A stretch of 64,000 nucleotides of DNA, from positions 9,362,001-9,426,000 of the forward strand of contig CAUJLY010000006.1 of NCBI GenBank assembly GCA_963281155.1, read 5' to 3'. Source of the stretch: Rhabditophanes sp. KR3021 (Eukaryota; Nematoda; Chromadorea; Rhabditida; Alloionematidae). The notes beneath the pieces are model-generated. The model searched no databases. It worked only from the letters and a program-made list of their open reading frames with translations, and was not told the DNA's origin. Positions within the stretch are counted from its first letter, which is position 1. Every line of letters begins with the position of its first letter. The position numbers were made by a program, and so were the translations under genes. This document shows positions 47,261 to 59,188 of the stretch, in pieces.

Positions 47261-48428
47261 TTAAAAAAATTGTAAAGTTAAAGATGGTAGACCTCCGTAA
47301 ATACTGTACCAATGTCCAAAAACAGGAATTTGCGCTAATGTTTGACCGATGAACAGTAAAAGCTTTTGTTTCAACTTTGAGGAAGAAAATAATTGGGGTA
47401 CTTTGCCTTGTTTCATCATCTTATTGATAGATGCTACCTTTTGCTTGTTGCATGATTTGTCTTCATTTAAAAACCACATCTTGTACTTCCCCATTGTTCG
47501 TTTTTTGCCTCCTTCAGTTTCGCCATCCATTTGTAGGAGGGCTGGTGGATTAGTTTGATCACCATAAACCCATTCCCAACCAGATATAAATCTTTAAAAA
47601 AATGTATTTAAAAATACGTTTAAGTTTACCTATGATCTATGTATGTGCAAAGATATTGCTGATTTGCACAAATTATCTTTATGGCATCAGGATCAGTAAC
47701 ATAAAAGTGCGTTTGATACCAATTTAAATCTTCCACAAAGCTATTTGTAGTTGGATTGGAAACTACCAGGAAATTAGCTCCATTCATCACATGTTTTCTA
47801 TGGATGTCTGAATTTTGATATCCTGATTGATCAAGAAAGACATTAGATGCGTTGGAATTATAAAATTGGGGGAAAACTTCAAACAGTGATTTTGTCCAGA
47901 TAGTGTCGGCTTGTAACATCCAGAACGTTCTTTTTAGTCTCAACAAAATTCGTATTAAAGTTGTTCTTAGTAAGAAAAAACTCATGTAGGTAGCATCCCC
48001 AGGTATGAACGTTTCCTAAATAACAATTAACATCTACATAGATCAAATGTAATTTAAATTACCGAAAGACATGGCGCATACCACGTATAAACCTTCACAT
48101 TTGGATACTTTGACTTCAAAATCCTCTCCGACTCATGATCAAGGGTAAAAAACAAAATTTGCTTTTCAAAATTAATCATATCCTCGACGTTGCACATCCA
48201 ATTCAAAGTAATATCCAAAGCATACCGATTCAACATAATAACTCCGAAATCATTATCTAATTCAGAGATAGTCTTATTAAATTTATGATCAGCCAGGATA
48301 TCTTTGATGTCAAATTGTTTCGCACATTCATTCATTTCCCGAACTACGATGAAGCTTTTAAGGGCATTGTTTACTATTAGTATTAATATTGTGTTAATAA
48401 CCACAAATAAAATGTGCTGGATTCCCAT
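47261..48428 (-). CDS. Nucleotide-diphospho-sugar transferase (PF03407-type), Golgi type II
   Basis: Probable glycosyltransferase of the family of many C. elegans Golgi proteins with the Nucleotid_trans domain. Three exons, 48063-48428, 47630-48015 and 47261-47591 (introns 47 and 38 nt; phases 0 and 2), give 360 residues. Seen: N-terminal signal anchor (MGIQHILFVVINTILILIV, about 1-20); strand VIMLNRYALDITLNWMCNV; LFFTLDHESERIL; PNVKVYTWYAP; then PGDATYMSFFLLRTTLIRILL; and LQADTIWTKSLFEVF, the place of the D-x-D-like metal site of this family (Asp159 with Thr and Ile/Trp, so the second Asp is absent). Further GT features are a VFLDQSGYQNSDIHRK-like strand and WYQTHFYV. The acceptor and substrate are unknown. 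A TATAG site lies 2 nt before the ATG. Confidence 0.78.
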
Positions 48429-48982
48429 GCCTATAAGACTTAAAAAAAGTTCTTAACTTTTAGGTATTAATTGAGTGCAGATAATGTAGTATAATTTAGT
48501 AATAATAAAGAACTAAAAAGTTTGATATTGTCTTTTATGTGAAAACAAAACAACATCAATGACTAATCATCTATTGCCAGGTAAAAAGTATTGTAAAGGA
48601 AATATTTTTGAAAGAATTTGAGAACTTTTATCTTCTTAATTAATCGAACGTCAAAGCCTTTTTGACTATGTCCTATATAGAGGTTTATTTCCAATGTGTT
48701 TATGCGTAAATGTGGGCATAATGGTGATCACAATATGTACTTCATATTTACCATGCGAGGAACTATAAACGTGTCATTAATATGGTTCAGATTGTTATCT
48801 AGCAAATCGGAAAACATTACATCCTTAACGGACACTTTAATTATTTTTACCTAATTTAATAACGATTATTTGATGAATAATTTTATTTGCCAAATGTAAT
48901 TAATTATGGAGTGTAATCTATAGGATAGACTATTGAGATTTTGAGGTGTTAGCAACTTTTGCATCAAAAACAACTTATTGTG
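48429..48982. other. Intergenic spacer, no gene seen
   Basis: 554 nt of AT-rich sequence between two co-directional minus-strand genes. Nothing recognisable. Confidence 0.5.
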
Positions 48983-49723
48983 TTAATATCCTCCACTAAC
49001 TTGTCTATCTTTATCCCACGAGGTAGCACGATAATCTAAAAGCAATTAATAGACCAAATGACTGCTAGACTTACTATTGACATAATCGTGATATTCCGGT
49101 ACTTTCTTAGGTTGATTTCTAGCCAAAAAGAAACCAAGTATAGACAATATAAGTTGATCAGCTATCAAGACTATAGCCATCGTGTATGCCCACCTAATAC
49201 TACAAGTGCCAAGATAGAATTTGTGTGAATCGCAGATTTCTCGGACTGTTGGATGGTCCCAGCCAAAGGGGAATATTATACATCCTATTGTCGTCATCAC
49301 AAAGGATAATAAGTGAAACCAAGAGGACACTAAGAACACGTATCTCTCCGTCAATAATACAAATAACTAAATACCAAGTCATGTACTAATCTTAAAAAAA
49401 CTACTTACCATAATTGAAAATAAAGCAAGTCCATTTAGAATAGCTGCTGAAATGAAAAACAAAAAGGAGATGTGAAATATCATCGAAATAGGATTAACTT
49501 TCAGTAATTCCCATTCGCAATCGTTTCCATATTTGCAATAATTGTATAAACCAAAAAACGAATTTGTTTTGTTGTTGCCAATCCATTCCGGGAAGACTAT
49601 GACCACACAATGCAGGATGCTCGAACATATTGTGAATATAATCCACAAAGCCCCAAGGACTCTCCAACTCTTTTGGTATTCTTTTCGGTAGCTGATTAGG
49701 TCTAGATAGTTCGAAGATAACAT
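48983..49723 (-). CDS. LHFPL-family tetraspan membrane protein
   Basis: Four-helix protein of the LHFPL family, claudin-related; vertebrate members partner with GABA-A receptors or the hair-cell transduction channel. Three exons, 49409-49723, 49075-49366 and 48983-49035 (introns 42 and 39 nt; phases 0 and 1), give 219 residues, the usual family length. Signatures: GALWIIFTICSSILHCVV in TM1, PEWIG, FFGLYNYC and a second loop Cys, ALFSIM at TM2, then TM3 with CIIFPFGWD, EICDSHKFYLGTCSIRWAY at the second loop and TM4 AIVLIADQLILSILGFFLA. The G-CS-(V/I)-RWAY motif is diagnostic. The short last exon (18 residues with stop) replaces a readthrough tail that ends in SSSHLVY; both are possible, and the splice signals (GTAAGT, TTTTAG) favour splicing. 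Confidence 0.9.
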
Positions 49724-50563
49724 TGAAGTAAAATAGTAGTATTAATGGAAGTTTATGTCTAAACTGAATGTGTGAATGAACTTCAATTAAAGGTTAATAA
49801 GATTGTCCAAATAGATTTTATATAGAAGTGAAGCTCGTCTCGATGGGTAGTGTAGTTACCTTTTGTAAGCAGAGACTCCTGTCAACTTTTGATATTGTGG
49901 TCAATTAAAAAGATGGTGATGGACAGATCAGCGTATATATAATATATTCTCAATTGAGTCTCTTTTACAATAGATGATCAAAGGGGTATAATGTTTATAT
50001 ACTGGTATAAACTTTTTAAGTAATGAAATTCAAAGCTATTTCAAACGGACCGTATTTACTTGACCATTTCGAATATGTGTCTTCTCTCAAAATTTGAATG
50101 GGCTTCTTTTTTATTTTGATATAATTGACGATTTCTTTCTTTTTTACAAAGATACTTTCAAAAATGAACAACAATCATGTTGGTGATTACATTTTCAGAA
50201 CAATTTACTACACACAATTAATTCAACTAAAACCAAAGACAAAGGGAATTTATTTAAACTTTGCTGTATTTTATAAATTGTTTGAAAATGAACTCGTGAA
50301 ATAGTCTTTACCAAATGGGATAGAATATTAGAATAAAATATCGACTACCGGAGCAAAGGGAGATCATCAGGATAAGTACAAATATTTTAAAATATGCGAA
50401 TCTTAATGTATTGTTATTATTATTAATAATATTGGGACATCTTGAGAATAGGAAATAAAAAGATCACTGGTTTTTAAGAAATCTAATGTCTCTTCAAAAT
50501 TTGGTATTTTTGGTTGGGAAAGTTAGCGAATCTATTTGTTTGAAGTTGGTTTTGTGTAGTTGA
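49724..50563. other. Intergenic region, no gene seen
   Basis: AT-rich 0.84 kb between two minus-strand genes. No open frame or repeat seen. Confidence 0.5.
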
Positions 50564-52129
50564 TTAGGGTTCTTTGGACCAGTCAATGTGTTCAAATGTG
50601 GTGAAAGCAGAGGGTCTGCCTTTTTCAGATGCCGAAGTTTTAAAATGTTCTGCAATCATTTCATCTTTATTGTCGTTGGCAGAAGAAATTCCGGCTAAAT
50701 CAAGGTATTGCTCATTTTGGTAGTATTGCTTGAGTCGAATATGCCAGGCGATTGTGCTGCAAGCAGCAACTGTCCTAAACTGATGGATTACTTTTCTTGG
50801 TAAGAAATAAATGGTATCTTCCTTTAATTGGATGTGAGCGTAATTGACCCCGAATCTCCGGAGTTGATTTAACTTTCCTTCATCAATCCAAGTGGTGCAT
50901 TGAGACATTGGTGGTTCATATAAATCTATTTGCATAAGTGAAACTACGTTATCCATATCTTTAGCCGAGAAGCAAACGATATCCTTCAGAATTCTATTGT
51001 CATTAGGAGAGGACTTTCTTTCTTCGGGAGTCTTAATGCCACGTAAAATACCTACAGCGCCCGTACATTCTCTTACAACACCATCTTGCACAAAATCGGC
51101 GTGAGCAGGAGTTCGATCACTGAAGAATATTTCTCTACGGGCATTTTTTCTTCTTCCTCCAGGGGTTTCTAAGGGTTTATCATTTGAAATGGCTCTATTG
51201 ACTTCATCTGTATTAAAATACTGTTCGCCTGGCCTAGACCAGAATATTGGCCCATCGTCACTTATCTTAGGGTTCATGGCTTCATAATGAGACAAAGCAC
51301 CCCATGGCATCATATTTCCTGTAATTTTATGTCTATCCATTTCTTTCAAATATTCTCTAAAATAGTCACCACACTCTTCCTTCTTCTTGCCCACCATACT
51401 CAAAGCATCCATCGGACCCATTCTGTACGTACCAGCCTCACATGTGTCCATTACTCTTTCGTAATACTCACTAAACCGCATTGCATTAGTCTGTTGCTTA
51501 TTAACTAAGCTGCCTACTTTAACTGATAAAGATGGATGTTTTTGAATTAGCCATTCGAACATGTCTGGAAGTTCGTGTGCACCGTTTTCAATTATACCAC
51601 AAACTAGTGATGCCACTTGATCGGTCTCAGAAAATGTGCGTTCAATAAATTCATCAATTAAAGCAATTTGCTCACTCTCGCACAAAGCAATCCGAACTTT
51701 TTGCCAATCAAAGGATATATATTTGGCACCTCCATTGGGATCAGTTTGGATTGTTACGTATTTGGAATAATTAGGGGAGGCTGTGAATTGTAAGGATTTG
51801 CTAAAGGAGACGTTCTTTTCCATTGTTGAAGGTGATACTGAAGAGGAGTAGGTTGGTGAATATTGACAATTTGTGTCTTCTTCCTCGTCATTTAACATTG
51901 CTTCAGTTAACGTGCATGACCATATTTTTTTTTCTACAGAATGTTTTTCTCGTTTTACATCCACACCATTTACACTATTCGAATCTTTTTTGTTTTTGCT
52001 CCGTTTTTTGGAATTTGGGATACTAGCAGACCGAATCCTTTTCAGGGTTACTTTAATCGGTGTTTGTGTTCTGGAACGAATAGCCAATTCGGGCTCAGAA
52101 TGGTCTATTAATTCATTCGGATATTCCAT
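50564..52129 (-). CDS. RSBN1/DPY-21-family JmjC protein (histone H4K20 demethylase type)
   Basis: Nuclear JmjC-type protein of the RSBN1 family, whose C. elegans member DPY-21 demethylates H4K20me2 in dosage compensation. Single exon, 521 residues. Seen: an N-terminal basic, Ser-rich region with nuclear-signal-like runs (KKRSKNKK, about 41-48) and an acidic stretch (about 80-87); conserved core from about 155 to 465 with AMRFSEYYERVM, GTYRMGPMDALSMVGKK, DGPIFWSRPGEQ, the iron-binding pair HAD (His343, Asp345) in TPAHADFVQDG, DIVCFSAKDMDNVVSLMQIDLYEPPMSQC, WIDEGKLNQLRR, and the distal His449 in FLPRKVIHQFRTV, ending WHIRLKQYY. All three iron ligands are present, so activity is plausible. Compared with much larger RSBN1 and DPY-21 proteins this is almost only the catalytic core. 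Intronless, unlike most neighbours. Confidence 0.88.
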   Translation of the reverse strand: MEYPNELIDHSEPELAIRSRTQTPIKVTLKRIRSASIPNSKKRSKNKKDSNSVNGVDVKREKHSVEKKIWSCTLTEAMLNDEEEDTNCQYSPTYSSSVSPSTMEKNVSFSKSLQFTASPNYSKYVTIQTDPNGGAKYISFDWQKVRIALCESEQIALIDEFIERTFSETDQVASLVCGIIENGAHELPDMFEWLIQKHPSLSVKVGSLVNKQQTNAMRFSEYYERVMDTCEAGTYRMGPMDALSMVGKKKEECGDYFREYLKEMDRHKITGNMMPWGALSHYEAMNPKISDDGPIFWSRPGEQYFNTDEVNRAISNDKPLETPGGRRKNARREIFFSDRTPAHADFVQDGVVRECTGAVGILRGIKTPEERKSSPNDNRILKDIVCFSAKDMDNVVSLMQIDLYEPPMSQCTTWIDEGKLNQLRRFGVNYAHIQLKEDTIYFLPRKVIHQFRTVAACSTIAWHIRLKQYYQNEQYLDLAGISSANDNKDEMIAEHFKTSASEKGRPSAFTTFEHIDWSKEP

Positions 52130-55100
52130 TTAAAATAAGACTATAATAAAAGATAAGCAATTATTAATTAAGGATGGAAAGCGTGAAAAACAATTATTAT
52201 TTATGAGCAAGATATAAATGTGTACCATAACATGGATGTTATCAAATGTATGTGTGAAGAATTAGTAATAAAAAATATGCACATGTTTTTCAAAAATAAT
52301 AGATTCTAATGGTGGCAAAATTAAAAATGATTCACCACACAATTGCCAATATTAATACAGTGAGGCTTGTATTTAAGGTACTACATTTTTAAGCTCTCTC
52401 AGCTTATGATAATCGATACTAAGGGATGTCATAAGTAAGATTAAGTTTTAAATAGAATGTTAATATCAAAAGACGATCCTTGGAGTCAACAACAATTTTG
52501 ATTTGAATTAGTATGGAGGATGACGGTAATGTTAAACATCAACGTAATGTAGATTTCACTGGCAGCGAGACAATTCTTATAATTTGAAGGTGCTTGCTTC
52601 CATTTGTATACTTTATTATCTTTTTCGGACCAGCACAAGTTTAATCACAAGCTAAAAAATATGGGGGGTTAATCAAATAAAGGACTTATTCAATGAAAGT
52701 GATACCAAATTAAAAGGTAAAGGAAATAGAAACATCTATTTAATCAATTTGATTACTAAATGAAAGCCGCACATACCCTCAAATCATAAAATAGGATTTG
52801 GCCTTGAATTTCTTATTTACATGTGAAACCTTCCTTATGCTTCAAGTTTTCTGAAGAAAAATAAAACTAGTTGTACGCTCCTATTCACGTGTAGAAATAA
52901 AGATAAAAGTTGTACGCCATGGTACACTGAATGCAGAGAAGATAACGTTTGATATTGAACTTGTCTTGAAAGTTCTTCTCATAATATACCGCATTTGATT
53001 GAATTAATAAAGAAAGTATATACTTCCCTTAATGATAATATATCTTTTTGTCATCAAGTATTCATCTGATTAATCAATTTAATCTATCACAAATCCCAAA
53101 AAATAAAAGGAATAAAACTTTTTATGACTGATTTACATTTAAATCACTCTCAAAACTTTACAATTAAGTTGACATCAAAAAAGTCAAGTAAGACAAAATA
53201 AAAGAGCAAAAAGAGATAGTTAATTAACTGAACGGGAATATATATACTTTTATATACTACATTAATAATCATCAAAGATTGATAACTTATACCCTGGTAA
53301 TATAAATTATACAGTTGATAAAAAGAAATAACATTTGGAGTGAGAATATATATTTAATTGAGGTATCTATTTGATGCTATAAATAAACAATTGCTTTGAG
53401 AAGTGTGTTCATTAGTGGTGTTTAGTAGTTCAATTGTTTTAAAGTATGTTTCAATGTAGTTTTAAGGTAAAAACAGGAGATTCACTTTGAAGCTTGTCGT
53501 TTTTCGGAAGATCAAATGAGCTTTTTGTCTTAATCAAAGATTTACTTTTTATGTGCCATTAGCAAAGAATAAAAGTTGATTAAAAAAGATTATGCAAGAT
53601 GTTTTATTAACTGTTGAGATTTATCTTAAGCTCAAGTGGCTTTTAATATTCGTTTAATATTCATTCTTTATTACTTTATTGTTCTGCTCCATTTATTAAA
53701 GTTTCTTCTTGCTATTCTAAATTGTAGCAACATTTTTTAAATTTATTCTTAAATGATTTGCATGTTTCTTTATTTATCAAAGGATAAGCATAGTCTTACT
53801 ATATGTATTTATATGTATTCAGAGATTTAGTTATATTTATTTGCATAGCGTTCAATCAAAAACTATATAAAATACATGGTCGTACAATATAATTTGTGTG
53901 AGAAGATAAAAATAAGTTTGTTTCCTTTGACCGTCTCATAAAATTTTGTATTGAGGGGAGTATTTATGGGTACTTTGACAAAAAGATCACAAATCATAAG
54001 TTGATAGTAACTGTTAATATAATGTGAAACGTTCCCAACTAATTTTTCATATTTGCATGAAAAATCCGGAGCGGCACTTTAAAGTAAAAAGATAAGGAGA
54101 TTTTTGAGATATGAACACATATCATCTAAAATAAATGTATGGGTATATAAAGTTTTTAGGAACAATTTATTTGAGTTTTTCACAAAGAGTATAATAAACA
54201 CAAATAATTTTGGCCAAAACTGCCATTTGTCGATGGCTGTTAAGTTTAACTTTTTATGTCCTTCGAATAGACAGTTTATCATAAACTACCTTAAGCTTCT
54301 TCTGTAAACATTGAATCAGTGGCGGCACTTAAAAATTTAATTGATAATATTTGATGAATAGCCATCCATTTTGGCACACAAATAAGCAATATAATAATTT
54401 TTATTATCCACTTCATAATTATGTCTATCATGAGAGGTCTCTGTTCAACCAATTTAGCAACACAAGCTTTTTGTCTTCCATAAAATTCTTTATTTTTGGG
54501 ATAAAAACAAAAACGCCACAAGCATTATTTGTTTTAAAAAATGCATAAAGAATTCACCAAAAACGAGACAGTTCACATCTTGAATTCGTCTAAGATTTTG
54601 CCTCTAAATTGGAAATGAAAAATTTCTTCCTATCATCTGTACCATTGCTAATAAAAGCCCATTCAAGGTTACAGCCTTATTTGCCTTCATTATATTTTAA
54701 GTATTTTGAATATTAAGAAATAAATTTAAAATTTAAATATGTTTATATCTTTTTTATTTATTTTTATATTATGTACTTTTGAAAAAGATGTCAAAGTGTT
54801 AAGAAATATATTAAAGCTTTGAATACACCTAATAAATTTAAACTTTTCTGTCACATTAAATTTCGTATTGAGAATTCAAGTTGATAAGAGGAGCCTGCTG
54901 CCACACTATATACTACTTTCTTGGACTTTATGACTTATCATTTTTATCAAATAATGTGTTTCATAATATATCAGTACCGTCAAAATTGCATTCACACATC
55001 CTTAATAATGTCCGAGGGGCAACTTTAATGTAAAAAATTAAAATTCAAAGTTAAATCGTTTAGGGAAACAAGAAGATACTGAAGATACTTTTTGATAGCA

Positions 55101-57182
55101 AACAGTGAGAGAAATTTGAGTTTTTAAAGTAAAGAAAGGAACTCCCAAGCTGCATTGAATATTTCTTTATTTTGAACTCAAGTTACCCATATTCTTACTT
55201 AGAAATACTCATAAATAATAATTTCAAACCCATCAACCTTTGTTGTTGTCAAAAACTGGTTCACATTATAATTTTGAATTAGAAACATTTTATATTCCCA
55301 TCTTAATTTCATCCCTTTTTCACGCACACTTTATTTATCATTCACTTTATGGTACCAAATATTTGGGATGAATTCTCAATTTGTGCCAAAAACATAGGCC
55401 ACAAAGATCCACACAAAACGAGCTTAGGTTAATTATAATTTAAAAGATGTTTCAATCTTAAAAAGGAAAAACGTCCAAAACAGTTATGAATTGTAAATTT
55501 GATATACTCGCATATTTTAACTTTATTTCAATAAATTTTACATATCTTTATGTGAGTTGGATATGCATGTATGTATTATTAATTGGAAGCATTGAAACTT
55601 CTTCAACTGATTATTTAAGTATAATTTTCACTTACAGAACATATTAATTTTAAGTCTTTTGTTTATTATTAGCCGTAGGCACTCTTTTATTGGCTAACTA
55701 TGGGAAAATTGTAATGTGCATGGGTCCATCTTTTAAGATTTTGAATTCCTTCTTACATATTTATTTTTTGCCTATTTTTATCACCTCCTGCCCATACAAT
55801 GACTTCCTACATTCATACCAAGCGGAGGCGAACACACTTTTTTGTAAAGGCAAACGCTTTATATTCAAAAAGATTTGAAGTTGTACTCGAATATTTGGCT
55901 GGTTGCAAATAGCAATCACATTTACATTAGCTTACATTCGATTTTAACGATGTCAAGTATTCTTCACCTAGTGATTTAGACAAACTTTTGATATCATCAT
56001 TAACATCACTTTCGTACCATGTTTATTCGCCTTTTATCAAAATGTTTTCACAACCTTTATTTGACGAAACCTTTTCTCCACCCACTACAACCATATTCTC
56101 TTTTTTACTCTATCATCAATTTACCATCTCGGCACTTCTTTTTTCCTCCCATCAAATCTTTACTTCCAACTATACTAATGGACATTTATTATTTCTTACT
56201 CTTTAAGGATTTAATATTTATAATTTGAAACTTCCACAAAAATTCAATTTAGGCCCATCAAAATAAACACTCTTACTACATTTCAATCTCATTTTTAATC
56301 CTTACAAATTGTGATAAAATTACAATCCACCCAATTTACCATCTTATTTAATTAAACTTTGATTTGTGAGAGTACACATTTTCAACAATCAAACACGGTT
56401 TTTGTTTGTGCGTTTATTGGTCCTCATGATTGCATTAATTTTCCAATTTCTTTTATGCAACCATGTAACAATTTACTTTCAATTTAGTTTCTTCTTTCAT
56501 ATACTAGACGCTTTTCAAACACCCAATCATTCTTAACAACACCCTTTCTAAGACATCTAACTATTTTGTATCAAAAACGTATTCTAAATTTGGTATGGCA
56601 TCAAATCAAAGTCTTAAGATTTAGTGAGCAGTATATTTAAATAAACACCCTCTATCATTAACTTTTTGTTTATATACTGCATTAACTGGCCCCATCTACA
56701 GATCAAGAAAAAATGATGCTAAATAGACATCATTATCATGGTCAAAACTTTAAACACTCCCGCTAACACCCTCATCTTTCCCCATCCCATTATCAACCCC
56801 ATCAAAAAGACAAACAATTACATTTTCGGCATTATTTATAACCTTATTCAAAGGAAAAAGAATGTCTTTACATATAAATTAGTCATTATGAGAAAGATTA
56901 CTAATTTTGTCAATAGCCCATTTATGAATTTTATAGCCTGGCCATCTTCTAAACACATAACTATATGTAAATATACAGATATACCACAAAACTCTTCAAT
57001 AATATACATCTTTTTGATGGTCTTGTGGTGCCATGATTTTGACATCCTTTTATATTATTCGCCTTTTCTTCTTATTACTACTTCTTTCGGAAACAAGATA
57101 CATATTTCTTTTTTTAAACATATAAATAACTTGATAGACTATAAAAGACAGCAATCATAATTATGCTCTTCCTTTTCAGGAG
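52130..57182. other. Long gene-poor region
   Basis: About 5 kb without a supportable gene. The first part is ordinary AT-rich sequence. From about 55700 to 57180 the plus strand is strikingly poor in G and rich in C, T and A, which produces several spurious Ser/Thr/Phe/Pro frames (55690-55878, 55988-56228, 56738-57160). A TTTTCAG acceptor at 57173-57179 precedes the cholinesterase ATG. As the upstream flank of that gene and of the RSBN1 gene it should hold promoters. Confidence 0.5.
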
Positions 57183-59188
57183 ATGCTGACTCCTTCATCA
57201 CACTCATTGGTATCCTATTCTTTGGCGATAGTCTTAATTTATCAAGTAAGTGTCCAAACAACCACACATTTTTTAAACTGACATTAAATTTACTTTTATA
57301 GTGTTTCCTTACATGTCTCTGTAATCATGGTTCACACAAAGAAGTTTTAGTCAAAACAAAACAAGGCCATATCGTGGGAACAGAAACTACTTTTTTGGGG
57401 GAAAAAGTTAACTCTTTTTTATCTGTGCCTTTTGCTGAACCACCTATAGGTAACCTACGTTTTAAGGTCCCTTTGCCTAAGAAGATTTGGAATGGAACTT
57501 TGAAGACGCAACGACTTGCTCCGGCTTGCTTTCAGGGACGAGATACTTATAATGAGACTTTTTGGGGAAGTGAAATGTGGAATGCTAATACTGAGATTCG
57601 GGAGGATTGTTTGTATATGAATATTTGGGCACCTGCTAATGCGCATAATTTGACTGTTATGGTTTGGTTGTTTGGAGGCGGCTTTCATTCTGGATCACCT
57701 TCACTTATTTTGTATGACGGAAAGACTTTGGCTTTGCAGGGCAATGTAGTTGTTATTAATATCAATTATCGTGTCGGGCCTTTTGGATACTTATTCCTTG
57801 ATCACGGAGACGCTCCAGGAAATATGGGAATGCTGGATCAGCAGTTGGCTTTGAAGTGGATCAAAGATAATGTAGCCCAATTTGGAGGTAATCCTGGTCA
57901 AATATCATTGTTTGGGGAGTCTGCGGGGGCTTCTAGTATTGTGGCTCACCTAATCGCCCCTGCCAGTCGTGGCATCTTCAAAAACGGCATCTTACAGTCT
58001 GGTTCTTTAGACAACAAATGGAGTATGGATACTCCAGAAAGAGCCTTAGAAAAGAGCAGAAAATTAGCTGATTTAGTTCAATGCAACAAGACAACCACAC
58101 AAGCAACCATCCAATGCCTTAGAGACGTACATCCAGGTTTATTAGTTGACAACATGTGGGACATCCTTAATTACTTTCTCGAGTTTCCCTTCGTCATGGT
58201 ATCTAAGGATGCCAACTTCTTTAGAGATGAGGATGCCTTTGATGCTCTTCGAAACAAGCATTACCGTAACGATGTTAATTTGATGATAGGCATCAACCAT
58301 GATGAAGGCAATTTTTGGAATATTTACAACTTAAAGGATTATTTTGACAAGGCAGAGCAGCCTCTCCTGTCTTATGATGACTTTTCTAAGTGTGTAGACG
58401 AAGCCTTTAAAGATCAGCCCTCCGTAGTCAGAAACAGCGCCAAACAAATGTACTCGGAAAGGCAATGTGAATTAGGGCCCGGTAAACATAAATACTACTC
58501 AGACCAGGTGAATCAAATGGTGGGAGATTACTTCTTTACATGCGACAGTCTATGGCTGGCTGAACAATATGAAAACAACCCCGGCAAAGTATATGTTTAC
58601 TACTTTGATCAACCTTCCTCAGCTAATCCATGGCCAAGTTGGACGGGTGTCATGCATGGCTATGAGATTGAGTATGTCTTTGGAGTGCCCATATATAATA
58701 CGACAGCCAATTATAGTAAGAGAGAGTATAATTTGAGTCAACGGATGATTCAATACTGGACTACTTTTGCCTCAACAGGGTATGTTAACAAATATTTTTA
58801 TTGACGTTTGTTGGGTGTTGAAAAGTCATGTCTTATCTATGTTAATTAATATGTTGTTTATTAATAGGAAACCGACGTTAAAAACTATGACATCGGAAGA
58901 GTGGCCCGAATATAACGGAGGGGCCAAGTGGGGGAAATGGATGAATTTAAAAGGTGGATCTCATATGAAAGCTGTCAAATCTAGTAAGGAAAAGGAATGC
59001 GCGATGTGGAGAGAAGTCAAAGACATGGAATATAAAAACTACAGTAAGAACATTAACCAAATTTCACATCTAATTACCTTTTTCCAGAGCTCACTCAAAA
59101 TTCAGCCTCGACAGTGTCAACAAAATTTATCATTAACATTTCGATGATCTCAACTATTTTTCTATTACTTTCTAAACACACCCTTTAA
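57183..59188 (+). CDS. Acetylcholinesterase with GPI-type C-terminus (ACE-2-like)
   Basis: Carboxylesterase-fold enzyme that hydrolyses acetylcholine at synapses. Four exons, 57183-57245, 57302-58779, 58868-59043 and 59088-59188 (phases 0, 2, 1), give 605 residues. Seen: signal peptide (about 1-30); choline-site Trp114 in EMWNAN followed by EDCLYMN; FGGGFHSGS oxyanion region; catalytic Ser228 in GESAGAS, Glu356 in INHDEGNF and His473 in GVMHGYEIE; the acyl-pocket region FPFVMVSKDANFF; paired Cys as in AChE. The presence of Trp114 separates it from non-cholinergic esterases. The last exon, outside the long open frame, encodes a small-residue site followed by a hydrophobic end (FIINISMISTIFLLLS), the pattern of a GPI-attachment signal, as in nematode ACE-2; there is no amphipathic T-peptide as in ACE-1. 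A TTTTCAG site precedes the ATG by 3 nt. Confidence 0.93.

Noticed and set aside
49376..49408. LHFPL gene ending after exon 1
   Set aside because: Readthrough ends in nine codons, whereas splicing in phase 0 restores TM3, TM4 and the GTCSIRWAY motif of the family.
54079..54548. Several 60-76 codon frames on both strands
   Set aside because: No domains, alternating strands and starts that are often TTG; expected by chance in AT-rich DNA.
55988..57160. Plus-strand frames rich in Ser, Thr, Pro and Phe
   Set aside because: They follow from the G-poor composition, which removes stop codons with G; no conserved motif or splice structure is visible.
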